Shown: positions 52,261-63,230 of the stretch, piece after piece
How the letters are laid out: every line of letters begins with the position of its first letter
Position numbering within the stretch: position 1 is the first letter of the stretch
NCBI GenBank assembly: GCA_003339415.1
Contig: PDHQ01000048.1
Span: forward strand, 1-64,000
DNA from: Ophiocordyceps camponoti-saundersi (nom. inval.)
Taxonomy: Eukaryota; Ascomycota; Sordariomycetes; Hypocreales; Ophiocordycipitaceae
DNA: 64,000 nucleotides
Direction: 5' to 3'
Notes under the pieces: generated by a model
The model's database searches: none
What the model saw: the letters and a program-made list of their open reading frames with translations, nothing else
Told to the model about the DNA's origin: nothing
Made by a program: the position numbers and the translations under genes

Positions 52261-53989
52261 AAATAGATAATAGTTTTCTAACTTTAATAATTAGCTTTTA
52301 TAAAAGAAAAAGCTTACTTTTATTATAGCGACCTTTTTTATAGCTAAAGAGGAAGTTAACGCTAAAATATATTAAATCTAAGATTTAAATACTAAAGCTT
52401 ATAATTAAATAGTTTTAAGAAGCTATATATTTTCTAGCGACCGGAATAATAAAATAATTATTAAGGATAGTCTCCTAAATATTTAAACTAAGCTAAAAAC
52501 TATACTTAAAGTTTAGCTCCCTTAAATTATTAAGGTATAAAAAGCCTTTTATATTAAAGCTATCTTATAATTATTATATAAGCTTTAAAGGGAAGGTATT
52601 TTAATATAGTTATATAAATAAAAATATAATAATATAATAACTTTTTTTCTTATTTTAGCTTTTTTACCGGATCCTTATATTTATAATTAATTATTTTACT
52701 TTAGTTTTAAGACCTTCTAAGCCCGCTTTTTAATATTAGGCTATTTATTACCTTTTCTAAGCTATAAACTATTATCTAAAAATAAGTTAGGTATATTTTT
52801 AATTAAGTAAGGAGTAACTTAAGGATTTAGATAATTCTTATATATTATAAATTTAATAAAAATATCTTTACTACTTATAAAATAACTAAATATTTATAAA
52901 GCCTTATTATTTTCTATACTAATAAAGTATTTAATATATTAACGCTAATTATAAGTAATAGCCTTAGTTTTATTCTAAATATAATTTAAATAGCTATAGC
53001 CCCCTTAGTTAAATATTAATATATATTTATAAAAAAAAGTTAAGATATACTTTTTATAATAAATAATAACTATAATCTAAGATTATAAATAATAGCTATA
53101 TATTCTTAAGTTATATTACTTAAAAATTAAAATAAGAAAAGCTTTAAAATATTTAAAGCGTTTACTTTTAATTAAATAGTTAAAAAATAACCTTTCTAAG
53201 TACGCGATCTTAGTTAAGATATAAGTAACTTAAGGCGTTTTTATTATCTTCTTTTAAAACTCTCTCTTCTTAATTTTAAGAAACTAATAAAGGAAATATT
53301 TAAAAGGAGATATCCTAGCTATCTCCTATTTTATAAAAGTTAGAATATTTTAAGGAATTTCTTTATAGAAAGCTATTTTAATATAAATTAGAATACTAAA
53401 ATATCTAATATTAATACTTTCTTTATATTAAGTTTTAAGGTAAATATAAACTTAAATATAAGAATTTAGCTTTTATATTAGAAATTATTTAATTAAAATA
53501 CTTATATATATATATTCTAAGTAAGGAAAAATTTTAAGCGTAATTTAGCCTTACTAAGCTAAGGTTAATAAAATATTTATATTCTTTATATTTATCTTAT
53601 AAGAAATAAGGTTATAGATATTTAAAAGATAGTTTTTTATTTTCTTAGCTTATTTTTCTTTAGTTAACTTAAAAGCTATTATAATTAAAGTTTTTATTAT
53701 TAATATATTTAAGTTAAGTAAGTAAAGAAAGAAAAGATAAATAAAAAAGGAGAGGATAAAGGTAAAGCTAATAGTTAGCTAATAACTATTCCTTCCTAAT
53801 TAGAAAAAAGCCCTCTTTACTTTTTCCTTTATAATATTATAATACTAACTAAAATATACTATAATAAGCTTAATAATTAAGGTAAAGAATAATAATAAAA
53901 TAAAATAATATATTTTCCCTTTTCTCTTATATATATATATTTTTTTTCCTTTATTATAATTATTTAATTAAAGATATTTATATATATTA

Positions 53990-56300
53990 TATACTATTAA
54001 TTTTAAATTAATAATAAAATAGAATTATTAAATTTAAATATTAAGCTTAATAAAAAAGTAAATATTAAGTTTAAGGGAATATTTTTTAGTAATAAAAAAA
54101 ATAAGTTTAAAACTATTAAAATAATTTATAATAAGGTAATAATAAGGCTTAGGTTACTAAACCTTTTATTTTTAGTAATAACCTTTAATTTTACTTAAAC
54201 CTTTAATTATAAATAACTCTCTTAGTTTATAAAGCGTATAATTTAGCTTAAAAAATATATTAAGCTTTTTATAAATAAAATTAAATACTTAAATATATTC
54301 TAAGTTAGCGAGAAAATTATTAAAACTATATTTTTTAATAATATCTTAAATTAGGACTATTACGCTAATAATATTAAGTATTTTATTTTTAAAGCGTAGA
54401 AATAATAATAAATAACTAATTTTAAATTAAAAGCTATATTTAAAATTTTAAATAAGAAGATTAAAGATAAAGTATATTTATTTATATTCTTAGTAATAAT
54501 TATAATACCTCTTAACGCTAATAAAGTTACTAATATATTATTTAAAAAGAAATTTAATTATATTATATTAAAGTTTAATTTAAAATAAGAATTAAATAAT
54601 TACCCCTTTTTAGGTAATATAGTTAATTTTAAAAGAAGTAATATAAACTCTAAGTATTATTAAGATAGCTTTTTCTAAAACTAGGAAATTTAGATTTTTT
54701 ACTATTTTAATTTAATAAATCTAAGGCGTATACTAAGAGTAAAAAGGGCGATAGTAGCTTAAAGGGATATCCTAGCTAAAGTTTAGGAAAACTACCCTTT
54801 TTACTATATTATTATCTTTAAAACTTATTAGAAAAAAGCGTTTAAATATAGATACTTAGCCTTTATTATATTTTAGTACTAAGCTTAAGGTTTTATTAAG
54901 CTTAAAGTTAATATATATATTAATAGCTTATTAAATAAGCGTAAGATAAGCTTAAAATAATTTAAATTAAAAGTTAAGGCGCCCCCTATTTTTAAAATCT
55001 TATTAAAAGATTAAGCTATTTAAACTTAAAATAATTATAAAAACTTATATAATTAATTAATTAATAAAACTATTAATAATTTTTATATTATTAAAATAAA
55101 TAAACTAAAAATTTAAAAATTTAAATAGTTTAATTTTTTAGGAGATAAATATAATTTTAAACTAAAAAGTTAATAAAATTATAAAAAGCTTATAATTAAA
55201 TTAAAAATAAGCTTAATAATATTTAAAAGCTTATATTTTAAGATTCTTATCTCTTATTACTAAATCCTTAAGGAATTTTAAATTATTATATTAAAGATTT
55301 TTACTAATAACTTTATATAAGAGGATTATATTATTATATTATATTTAAGCGCTATAAGGATTAGATAATAGCTTTAGGAAAACTAGGAAAAATAATAAAA
55401 GCTTAATATTAATAATTTTAATATAAGCGAAAGGGCCGGGGATAAAAAAACTTATAATAAGGAAGAAAATAAAAAGGAAGATAATAAAGCTTATTTTAAA
55501 AATAAACTTATAAATAACTAAAATATTAATTAAATAATTCTATTATTTAGCTTTTTATTTTTACTTAGAATTAATAATTTAGCTACCTTAAAGGGTTTTA
55601 AGATAATAGCGGGAGTTTAAGATAAAATAAGAATTAAAACTAAAGCTATTAAGGAGCTTATTAATATTATAAAAAAGAAAAAACCTAATAAGGCGAAGAA
55701 AATAGCCTTTTCGAAATTAATAAGTAAGCTATAGCTTAAGAATAAAAACCTAACCTTATTATAATTAGCCCTTACCTTACGGCGTAGTTTTAAGAAAATA
55801 ATAAAAATAAAGCTAAACTAATTAACTAAAAACTTACTAGCTTAGAGGAAAACTATTAAAAGAAAAGTATAGGAAAAGGATATAAGAATTTTAAAACTAA
55901 TAAAGTTTACTTATTATAATCTAGCTAAGAATCTAAAAGTTTAGCTTAATAAAGGCCTTATTATAGCTAATATAGAAAAAAAACTAATTAATCTTAATCT
56001 TTTTAATTTTAAAATTAAAAAGGTAATCTCTTATAAGAATTATATAGCTTAGAAAGATAATTATAGCTTAATATACTAAGGGAAATATCTTACGCTTAAT
56101 TTTATAAGATTAATTATAATATATATTAGGAGAGCGCTTATTAGGAACTAGCTTAAAATATTAAAGATAATTTTAATAATTTTAAAAACTAATATATTTA
56201 TTAGCTTATAGCTCTTAAGACTTATATACCTTAATATATAAGCGAAAATTAACTAAGCTATTAATAAATATTTAATTATATAAAAATAAGCTTAAAAGAG
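53990..56300 (+). pseudogene. extra reading frame(s) downstream of pol in gypsy copy 2
   Basis: Between integrase and the 3' LTR a plus-strand frame is legible over about 2.3 kb, perhaps with one frame change. Its stops are mainly TAG/TAA of RIP type, and the inferred product is very Lys-, Asn-, Pro- and Gln-rich. Copy 1 has the counterpart at about 3150-5600 on the minus strand, so the region was part of the transposed element and not a local capture. I do not recognise the product. Confidence 0.4.
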
Positions 56301-56539
56301 GAAGCCTTAAAGTAATATATTACTAGTAAGAAAGTAATATAAATATTAAAATTATTATATTTAAAGGCTTAAGCTTAAAAAAAATAATTAAAGTTTTCTT
56401 ATTATTTTCTTTTATTAATAGTCTTTACTACTTTTTATCTTACTACGCTTATACGCGTTTTATTTAAATTATAAGAAAAAGTTAGTTATTACTAAGAAAA
56501 AAGGTTAATTACTTATTATAGCGCGCGCTTAAGGAGAAG

Positions 56540-57148
56540 TTTAGTAATAGTAAAAAATACGCCTTAAGAGAAATAATACTAAACTAAAATAATATATTAT
56601 TAAGGGGCTTATATAAACTATTATTAAATAATCCCTTAAGTCTTTTTAGTTTTTAGATATTTTTATACTTAAGGACTAAAAAGGTAATAATAGTAAGATA
56701 GGGGCTATTATTAAATATATAGCATAGTTTAGTTTCCTTATTAAAAAAGTAAAATTAAGTAAAAATTAATCCTTAAGCTTATCTTTTTAGCTATCTTAAA
56801 AATTATATATTATAAATTAAGTTTTAAAAAAAACTTATAGTAAAAATTTTACTAAACGGAATTATAATTTTATTTTAAACTTTATATTTTTATATTTTAA
56901 ATTACTAATTTAAATATATATTTTAAAGTTTTTAATATTTAATTAAATAGTTCCTATCTTTTTTTTTTCTTATCTTTATAAGAGAAAATAACTTCTTATT
57001 ATCCCCTTTATATAAAATTACTATTTAGCCCCTTTTCTTATAGCTAGAGATCCTCCTTTATATTAGTTAAAAACTTTAGTTACTTAAGAAGTTACGCCTT
57101 TTAAGTATTTACTTCGCTTACTTAAGGTACCCTTCTTCCCTTACTAAA
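56540..57148 (+). repeat. 3' LTR of gypsy copy 2
   Basis: 609 bp, partner of 38643-39259. Immediately preceded by the purine tract at 56531-56539 and followed by the target duplication ATAG. Confidence 0.88.
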
Positions 57149-57152
57149 ATAG

Positions 57153-58010
57153 CTAACCGCCTTATAAACTAAAATACGCTATATAGCTTTTTAAAATATA
57201 ATATCTTTTTCCTAGCTTAAGTTAGCTAAAATTTTTAATAATATAAAGTTATAGCTTTTATTAACTAATAATAAAAATATTAACTTAATTATTATAAAAA
57301 ATATAAGCTATTTATTATAATAAAGCTAATAATAAAATTTAAAATTTTATTATAATTTTAGCTATATTATTTATTTATTATTTATTTTAGCTATAAAAAT
57401 TTTATTAAATATTATAAATATTTCTATTATAATAACGCTTAGCTTTTTTATTTATATAATAAAAAATCCTTTATTTACTTATTATTTTATAAGAAAATTA
57501 AATTATTTTTTTAATATAAATAATTATAACTTAATATTATAAATATTTTAAGCTAATATTAGAAAATATTTATTATAAAAATAGCTAAGTTTTACTTTTT
57601 TAAAAATATTTATCTTAAATAGTTTTCTTAATATTTTACCTTATTAGCTAATAAAAGCTTTTTAGCTATTATTAAATTATTAAAGCTTATAGCTAAGCTT
57701 TTATTTTTATAATAATAAAAATAAAAATAATAATATAATATTAACTTAAAGCTTAACTTATTAAATTTTAAATATAATATAAATATTAATTTTAATAGCT
57801 TTAAGTTAAATTTTAATAAATTATAAACTTATTAATTTTTTATTTTTTTATTTAGCTTAATATTAATAAACTTTATAAGCGCTAAGCTTTTATAACCCCT
57901 TATTTTTAATAAATTTTATATAATATTAAAAAGCTAGAATTTTATAATATAGCTAATAATATTTACTTACTTATATATATAGTTACGTAACTAGTATATA
58001 AGGCGTTACG
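57153..58010 (+). mobile_element. 3' part of the LINE after gypsy copy 2
   Basis: Very AT-rich RIPped DNA that continues the LINE interrupted at 38642, as shown by the ATAG duplication on both sides of gypsy copy 2. It should hold the end of ORF2 and the 3' untranslated region, but I could read no motif. Confidence 0.6.
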
Positions 58011-58099
58011 CGGCGCCTTATGCCCCTAGGGAGGCGAAGGTCTTAGGGGCTCCGCCCCTAGGCTCTTCTGTGGCGTAAAATATACACACACACACACAC
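58011..58099 (+). repeat. unmutated 3' end of the LINE: GC-rich hairpin and (AC)n tail
   Basis: CpA and TpG reappear abruptly. The segment has GGCGCC, GCCCCTAGG and a perfect hairpin at 58044-58060 (TAGGGGC, loop TCC, GCCCCTA), then TGTGGCG and an (AC)8 run at 58084-58099 ending at the target duplication. A 3' hairpin of this sort can be the recognition structure for a LINE reverse transcriptase. That role is inferred from position only. Confidence 0.55.
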
Positions 58100-58205
58100 A
58101 TAGGTCCGGCAGAAAATCCACTCCGCCTTTTTTTTTTCCTACGCCTCGCCTGATTCCCTCAAAATTCTTGAGCAATTGGCTCTTTCGGCGCAAAATATTT
58201 AAATA
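58100..58205 (+). promoter_or_regulatory. short EBP2 upstream region between LINE and start codon
   Basis: After the right target duplication (58100-58113) only 92 bp separate the LINE from the EBP2 ATG. The stretch has a T10 run (58129-58138), typical of fungal core promoters, and an AT-rich leader ending AATAATGG. Any upstream elements farther away were displaced to about 31680 by the LINE. Confidence 0.45.
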
Positions 58206-59618
58206 ATGGTCACGAAAAGCAAGCTGCGACTGGCGCTGGCGGCAGAAAAGGGTGTCGACTTCGCAAAGTTGAAACAGGAGAGAAAACGAAAGGCAGCCTT
58301 GAAGCGCAAAAGGACGACAAAGACGGAGCAAGACGACGAGTCCATCGAGATCGCCGAGGTCAGCGCTCAAATTGCGAGAGAGTCGGCGAACGACTCGTAT
58401 GGATACGGCAGCGTCGAGGAAGGGGACGAGAGCGAGGACGAGGTGGTGGACGAAGATACCAAGCCCGAACTTGTTCGTTAATCCGCGTCCGACATAACTC
58501 GCCTTACTTGCTTAACTACAAGCTGACTCCCTATTGTATTACCGACTCTCAGATTACTTTGCAAACTATCGATGATAGTGATACATCTGAATCGTCCATC
58601 GAGGATGAGGAAATTTCATCACCTCAAGGACGCAAGGAGCCCGAACATTGCCCAGTCGACGACGCAGAGGATATCCCCGTGTCTGATATCGAAGAACTCG
58701 AGGAAGAAGACCTGGAAGATGTCATCCCTCATACCCGCCTCACCATTAGCAACACCGCTGCCTTGAGAACCGTCCTGGGCCGCATACTGATACCCACGGA
58801 TAAGTCTCAGCCGTTCGGATTCCATCAGTGTGTCGTCGCCAGCACTCAAACCGCCGATTCCGTTCCGGATGTCTCCGATGACCTTCAGCGTGAGCTCGCT
58901 CTGTACTCTCAGTCTCTCGAAGCCGCTCGCTACGGCCGTTCCAAGCTACTTTCCGAAGGCGTTCCCTTTTCTCGCCCTACCGACTATTTCGCAGAGATGG
59001 TCAAGGAGGATACTCACATGGAAAAGGTCAAAGCGAAGTTGGTGCAGGAGGCCTCGGACAAGAAAGCAGCCGCCGAAGCACGCAAGCTCCGAGACTTGAA
59101 GAAGTTTGGCAAGCAGGTGCAGGTAGCTAAGCTCCAGGAGCGGCAAAAGGCCAAGCGCGACACGCTGGAAAAGATCAAAACTCTCAAAAGAAGTGAGTTG
59201 ATCCTGATTCCTTGACTGTGCTGTTTTCCAAAGTTTACTAACAAAGTGTATCTTCTTGCTTGCAGAGCGCCAAGAGTCTGGTTCCGCCACCGGCACCAAT
59301 GAGGCTGACATATTCGACGTCGGCGTCGATAACGAGATTGCCAAACACTCTCAGCGAGCCGCCAGGGGCAATTCTAACAGCGGCGCACGAAAGCCAAACG
59401 CCAAGCGGCAAAGGAAGGATGAAAAGTACGGGTTCGGTGGCAAGAAGCGCAACAACAAGTCCGGCGACGCTATCAGCTCCGGCGATCTTTCGGCCTTCAG
59501 TGTGAGGAACATGAAGTCTGGCGGGTCCAAGAGCAGGGCCAAACAGGGCAGTAAAGCGACGCGGCCAGGCAAGGCGCGGCGAAAAGTCATGGCTATGAAA
59601 CAAGGAGCTCGCCGGTAG
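58206..59618 (+). CDS. EBP2: rRNA-processing protein EBP2 homologue
   Basis: Encodes a nucleolar protein needed for 27S pre-rRNA processing and 60S ribosomal subunit assembly. Three exons: 58206-58472, 58553-59192 and 59266-59618. The introns are 80 nt (donor GTTCGT, branch GCTGAC, acceptor CTCAG) and 73 nt (GTGAGT, branch TTACTAAC, GCAG). The product is 419 residues, close to the ~427 of the yeast protein. Residues 1-40 are basic and about 40-145 are acidic with Ser/Asp/Glu runs. The EBP2 core follows: PDVSDDLQREL, VPFSRPTDYFAEM (about 226-238), FGKQVQVAKLQERQK (about 274-288). The C terminus is Lys/Arg-rich with DEKYGFGGKKR (about 354-364). Frame and reading continue cleanly through both introns. 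It converges on MGM1. The LINE ends just upstream, so expression must use a very short promoter or one within the LINE end. Confidence 0.95.
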
Positions 59619-59916
59619 CGACCAGCCTTTTGCTATATATGGCATCGCAAATCAGATGCTTGTGTGACGATTTTTCAACGAAAATCGCATGCTTATCTAT
59701 GTAGCTTTGTATGATTGTGTGAAGCATCATCGCATTTCTGACCATCAATGTGGTACGGATATCAGAATTGAGGATTCCCATAGTTGTAGTAGAACGTATG
59801 TATGTGTTTCTCTTTCTCCCCCAAGTCTCCCATATCTGTATGAGAGCCCAAACTGAGGTAGTGCCAGTGTATCCGTAACGACGCGCGTAACGCCTGTTCC
59901 CTCACAATTTCACAAG
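59619..59916. other. intergenic region between converging EBP2 and MGM1
   Basis: 298 bp between the two stop codons, ordinary composition. It must hold both polyadenylation regions. I see AT-rich stretches such as TGCTATATATGG after EBP2 but no unambiguous signal. Confidence 0.6.
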
Positions 59917-62820
59917 TCAAGAGCGCGGACCCCGGAACAAACCCCAACGGCCGTGGTCCTTTTCCGAATCTCGCCTCCAGCCAGCCTTTTCTCTCTCCCG
60001 TTCCCTGCCTTCCAACTGCTTCATACTCTCCATCTTCTGAAGCACAAGCTCGAGCAGCTCTTTGCGACGGATCAGATCCAGGTGGCGACGAATCTTGGGG
60101 TCTTCCTTGGCGAATCTCTCCACCTCGTCGTGGGAAAGGTGACGGCCAAGGCGGAGATCCAATTCTCGAGGGAAATTGTAGTAAAATTCGGATAGCAGCT
60201 CGACATTGAGGAAGAGAACGGCCGTGGATGCTAATTTGGACGCTACGGCGTCAAGGAATACCTCAGGGCAGTAGTATTTGTTCTCGACGGACGCGCATTG
60301 CTTGGATTTGACAGCCATCAAGCGCATCCTAACAATGTCGGCCCGATCACGGAGGAAGACGGCTTCGCGACCTGCTTACCCGGTCAGCTGCGGTCGCCCA
60401 TCCACGAGAGCTAAGCAAACTTACCCTTGTTAAGGAGCGCTGCGCTGAAGCCCCCTGCGCCACTCCGCCCATCGCCTTCAATGACGATGTCGCCCTTGCG
60501 CGCCTTGTCAACGAAGCTCATCACTTCGTTCAACTTCTTACGGCCTCCTACCGAGGACTCGAGATTGGTCAAAGCAGCCTCGCAATCCTGTAGCTCTTTC
60601 TTCAAGACGTTGCCGACATGCTGCCGGCCCTGCGTCCATTCGCGGTCTTCCACGTCAATCTCAAACTTGAATGGCTTGATGCAGTTCTCGACCTGGTCAC
60701 TCGTGCCGTAGAATCTCTCCTTCAAAATGGACGAAGCAGCTTCGAGAATGGCTTCCTTGGCGAAAGGATGCGTCGCAAAGTTGGAACCGCCAAGCAGCTT
60801 CCCGACGTGTCCTTGTAGAGACGAGGCGACCACGGTCGTTGCCAAACGCCCGACTCCCAACTTTGTAAGTGCGGAGACGGAGGCATCCAATTGCCGGCGC
60901 CAGTATAAAGACGAGGGATCCGCTTTTGGGAGGTCGACGATTTGATCAGGTTCCGCTTGCACGACAGCAAGGTCGGCAATCGGCTTATTCCAGTACCTCG
61001 CAGCCAACAGGTCTAGTACTTTTTGGTCCAGCTCACTCTTCAGAAGTTCTCGCATCTCCGGACGACCGAATTGTTCGGTAAACTGCTTGAAGGCGTGCTT
61101 GAAGGAGTCGAGGCTCTCGGCTAGGTATGACTCGGCAGATAAAGGACGGTCGTTATACTGTACTTTGAACTCGTACGTAGCCTCTTCCAGCTCCTGTTTA
61201 ATAGCATCGCTTGTGCTCTGTAAGCTGGATGACATGGTCTGCTCGAGTACCTGCATCAACTTCTTCCGGAGTGTAGTCGTCCCCACGCTTACTCCAGACT
61301 CTGGGCCGAATTGGAGCGGATGGGCTGAGAAGAAGTTATTCTCGTTCTTCGTAATGGTTGAGAGTGGATTGGAAGATCCCATCTTGAACAGGCCAGGTGA
61401 TTGTGGCGCTTTCGACACGACGCCGACGTAGCCCAGCCGTAAAGGATATTGATTGCCGTTCAAGATAGCGGCGCCTTTCTCAGGGTCGACCAAATCCATC
61501 TTCGTAACAACACCAATGGTCCGCTCGCCGCGCGGATCTACCCTTTTTGAGGCTCTTAGGGCTGCCGAATTCGCAAGATCCACGTCGGCTGCCGATATGG
61601 CCAAGATGACATTCGGCGGCTGAATGTACTTGTCGCACAATTCGGAGATCTTTTGCTTGAGTTGAAGCGGCTGATCCTGACCAGCCACTTGAATATACCC
61701 TGGCAGATCAATGAGGGAAAGGTCGGGAACATTTGGTGAGTAAATCGACAGGTGTATGGGATCGTCGGATGCGCATTCTGTGGCCGAGACGGCGAGGTTG
61801 AGTTCGGTCAGCGTGCGCTGGATGGAAGAGAAGTCCTTAATTTGCCTCAAGCCGAGGTTGGGAAATTCGCCGTACTCCTCCTGTGACTCAGGAGTATTGA
61901 CAAGCGTCAGTTCGATCGGCCGGCGGGTCACCATGTTGTTGCCCTTTGGTAAAAACTCGTGTCCGACAATCGCCTCCAAGACGGAGCTTTTACCTGAAGA
62001 CTGAGATCCTATGACCACGATAGACGGTAAAGTCAGGGAAGATGACTGGCCGACTTGCTGCAGAATGCTGCGGATCTCGATCATCTTCTTCGTCAGAACC
62101 ATCATTTGATCATCTCTGGCTATCTCAAAGTCATCGGAGTCATCTTCGATCGACTTGTCGGTCCCGAATGCAGCCGCTGACGCGCCGACGACGCCTGCTG
62201 CTCCAGTCCTGCTCTGCTTGGGGTCGCCGTTCTTTCCTGGTCCACCAGACCAGCCACGGCCACTTTCATTGTCGATCCGTAGAACTTTCCTGAGCCAAAG
62301 GGGCATTTCGATCTGTTCTTTTGTGTGGTCCCAGCCTTGGCGTGTTTGATCCGTGACTTGCTGCGCGCTGCTGAGAAGCGTCGAAGCCGTGCTGGACAGT
62401 GTGTCTTTCGCCGTATTGAACATCTCGATGGCATAGTTGCTGGCCTCTAGATTAGGAGTCTTAGTAAACATAGCGGGATGGTTGAGGATTTTGAGCGATG
62501 AACTCACGAGTAGCTTGGTACTGAACCCATGCAAAGGCTCCAATGGCTAAACCACCGAACATAGCAGGTATTCGAGCGAACTTCACCACGAGTTTTGGTA
62601 GGAAACTGGCGAAAGACGCATTCCGCGCGATGACTGCATTATGGAAAGCATTATTCCTGAACCACAATCGTCTTCGAGCGGCGCGAGCTGATGCGTCTGC
62701 TTGGAGAGTCCCTCGGTTCAGAAATCGGTGAATATTTCGGCCTTCAACAACCGGAGAACGTCGCGCAGAAGGATGCTGGCTAGCAGCAAGAGCTCGGCCA
62801 CGTGCCGCGATAGGCATCAT
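59917..62820 (-). CDS. MGM1: mitochondrial dynamin-like GTPase Mgm1 (OPA1 orthologue)
   Basis: Drives inner-membrane fusion and cristae shape in mitochondria. Exons on the minus strand: 62820-62508, 62446-60425 and 60371-59917. Introns are 61 nt (GTGAGT, branch near TTTACTAAGAC, CTAG) and 53 nt (GTAAGT, branch GCTGAC, GCAG). The product is 929 residues. Residues 1-50 are Arg/Ala-rich like a matrix-targeting presequence. A membrane segment lies at about 81-101 (FGGLAIGAFAWV). An Ala/Gly-rich stretch at about 186-202 is a candidate rhomboid (Pcp1) cleavage region. The GTPase domain has G1 GSQSSGKSS (251-259), G2 Thr278, G3 DLPG (351-354) and G4 TKMD (419-422). Stalk and lipid-binding parts follow, and exon 3 (from 779) carries the GTPase effector region. 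All key residues are intact. Start at MMP because no upstream in-frame Met gives a longer targeting sequence. Confidence 0.97.
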
Positions 62821-63230
62821 GCTGGATAGTGGGTTTAAGAAGAGTATCGTACAAGGCCGTTGTCAGGTCCGAGTGAAAGACAGGTAACCAAAAGGATTGA
62901 AGATGAACATGAGAGACGGTTAAGGGGTTTCGAGGTTGTAATCTCAGTACGGCAAGATGCTCTGCAATTCCGGTTAAATCATGCAAAAAGACGGCTTTCA
63001 AGGGTGGAGGCCGCTGTCAATGCGGTCGTCGTCACGAGCCCGCGCAACAGGTAGTAAGTGGAAGTTAAGAACCACCCACATGCTCGTACCTCGTGTACAT
63101 ATACGCGGGTACGCTTATCGATAGAGGTCGAGTAGGGTACCTAGGTAACCGTACTGTCAGAGGGCTAAGACAAGAGTGGGCTAGGCGTGTGTTTTTATTA
63201 TCCTTTAAGGCGTGCAGATATTATAGTAAC
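62821..63230. promoter_or_regulatory. MGM1 upstream region
   Basis: About 400 bp of normal composition before the next RIP tract. Short ORFs here lack codon bias or any recognisable product. No specific factor site could be assigned. Confidence 0.4.

Larger units (their letters stand above)
38643..57148 (+). mobile_element. Ty3/gypsy LTR retrotransposon copy 2, with nested insertions
   Basis: Same family as 2495-16562, opposite strand. LTRs are 38643-39259 (617 bp) and 56540-57148 (609 bp), with the 4-bp duplication ATAG at 38639-38642 and 57149-57152. A polypurine tract AAGGAGAAG precedes the 3' LTR (56531-56539). It contains mini-LTR copy C (39991-41766) and a 4.3-kb insertion (45239-49541). 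Removing both leaves about 12.4 kb, the same as copy 1 without its insert. It sits inside the LINE. Confidence 0.9.
31695..58099 (+). mobile_element. Tad/I-like LINE split by nested insertions
   Basis: LINE sequence survives as 31695-32017, 33777-38642 and 57149-58099, together about 6.1 kb, a normal LINE length. It is bounded by the 14-bp duplication at 31681 and 58100. The plus strand carries an endonuclease (about 35810-36070) and a reverse transcriptase (about 36700-37850). The 3' end is a short GC-rich hairpin region and an (AC)n tail rather than poly(A). Two later elements split it: a mini-LTR element (duplication ATTAT) and gypsy copy 2 (duplication ATAG). All coding parts are RIPped, but the last ~85 bp are not. 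Confidence 0.82.

Noticed and set aside
31640..58000. Mitochondrial DNA insertion or centromeric DNA as the cause of the AT-rich composition
   Set aside because: CpA/TpG depletion with readable retroelement domains and target duplications explains it fully as RIP. A centromere cannot be excluded from sequence alone, but nothing specifically supports it.
58026..58370. Minus-strand ORF of 114 codons over the EBP2 start
   Set aside because: Shadow of EBP2 exon 1 plus the LINE tail. The (AC)n run gives its Cys/Val repeats.
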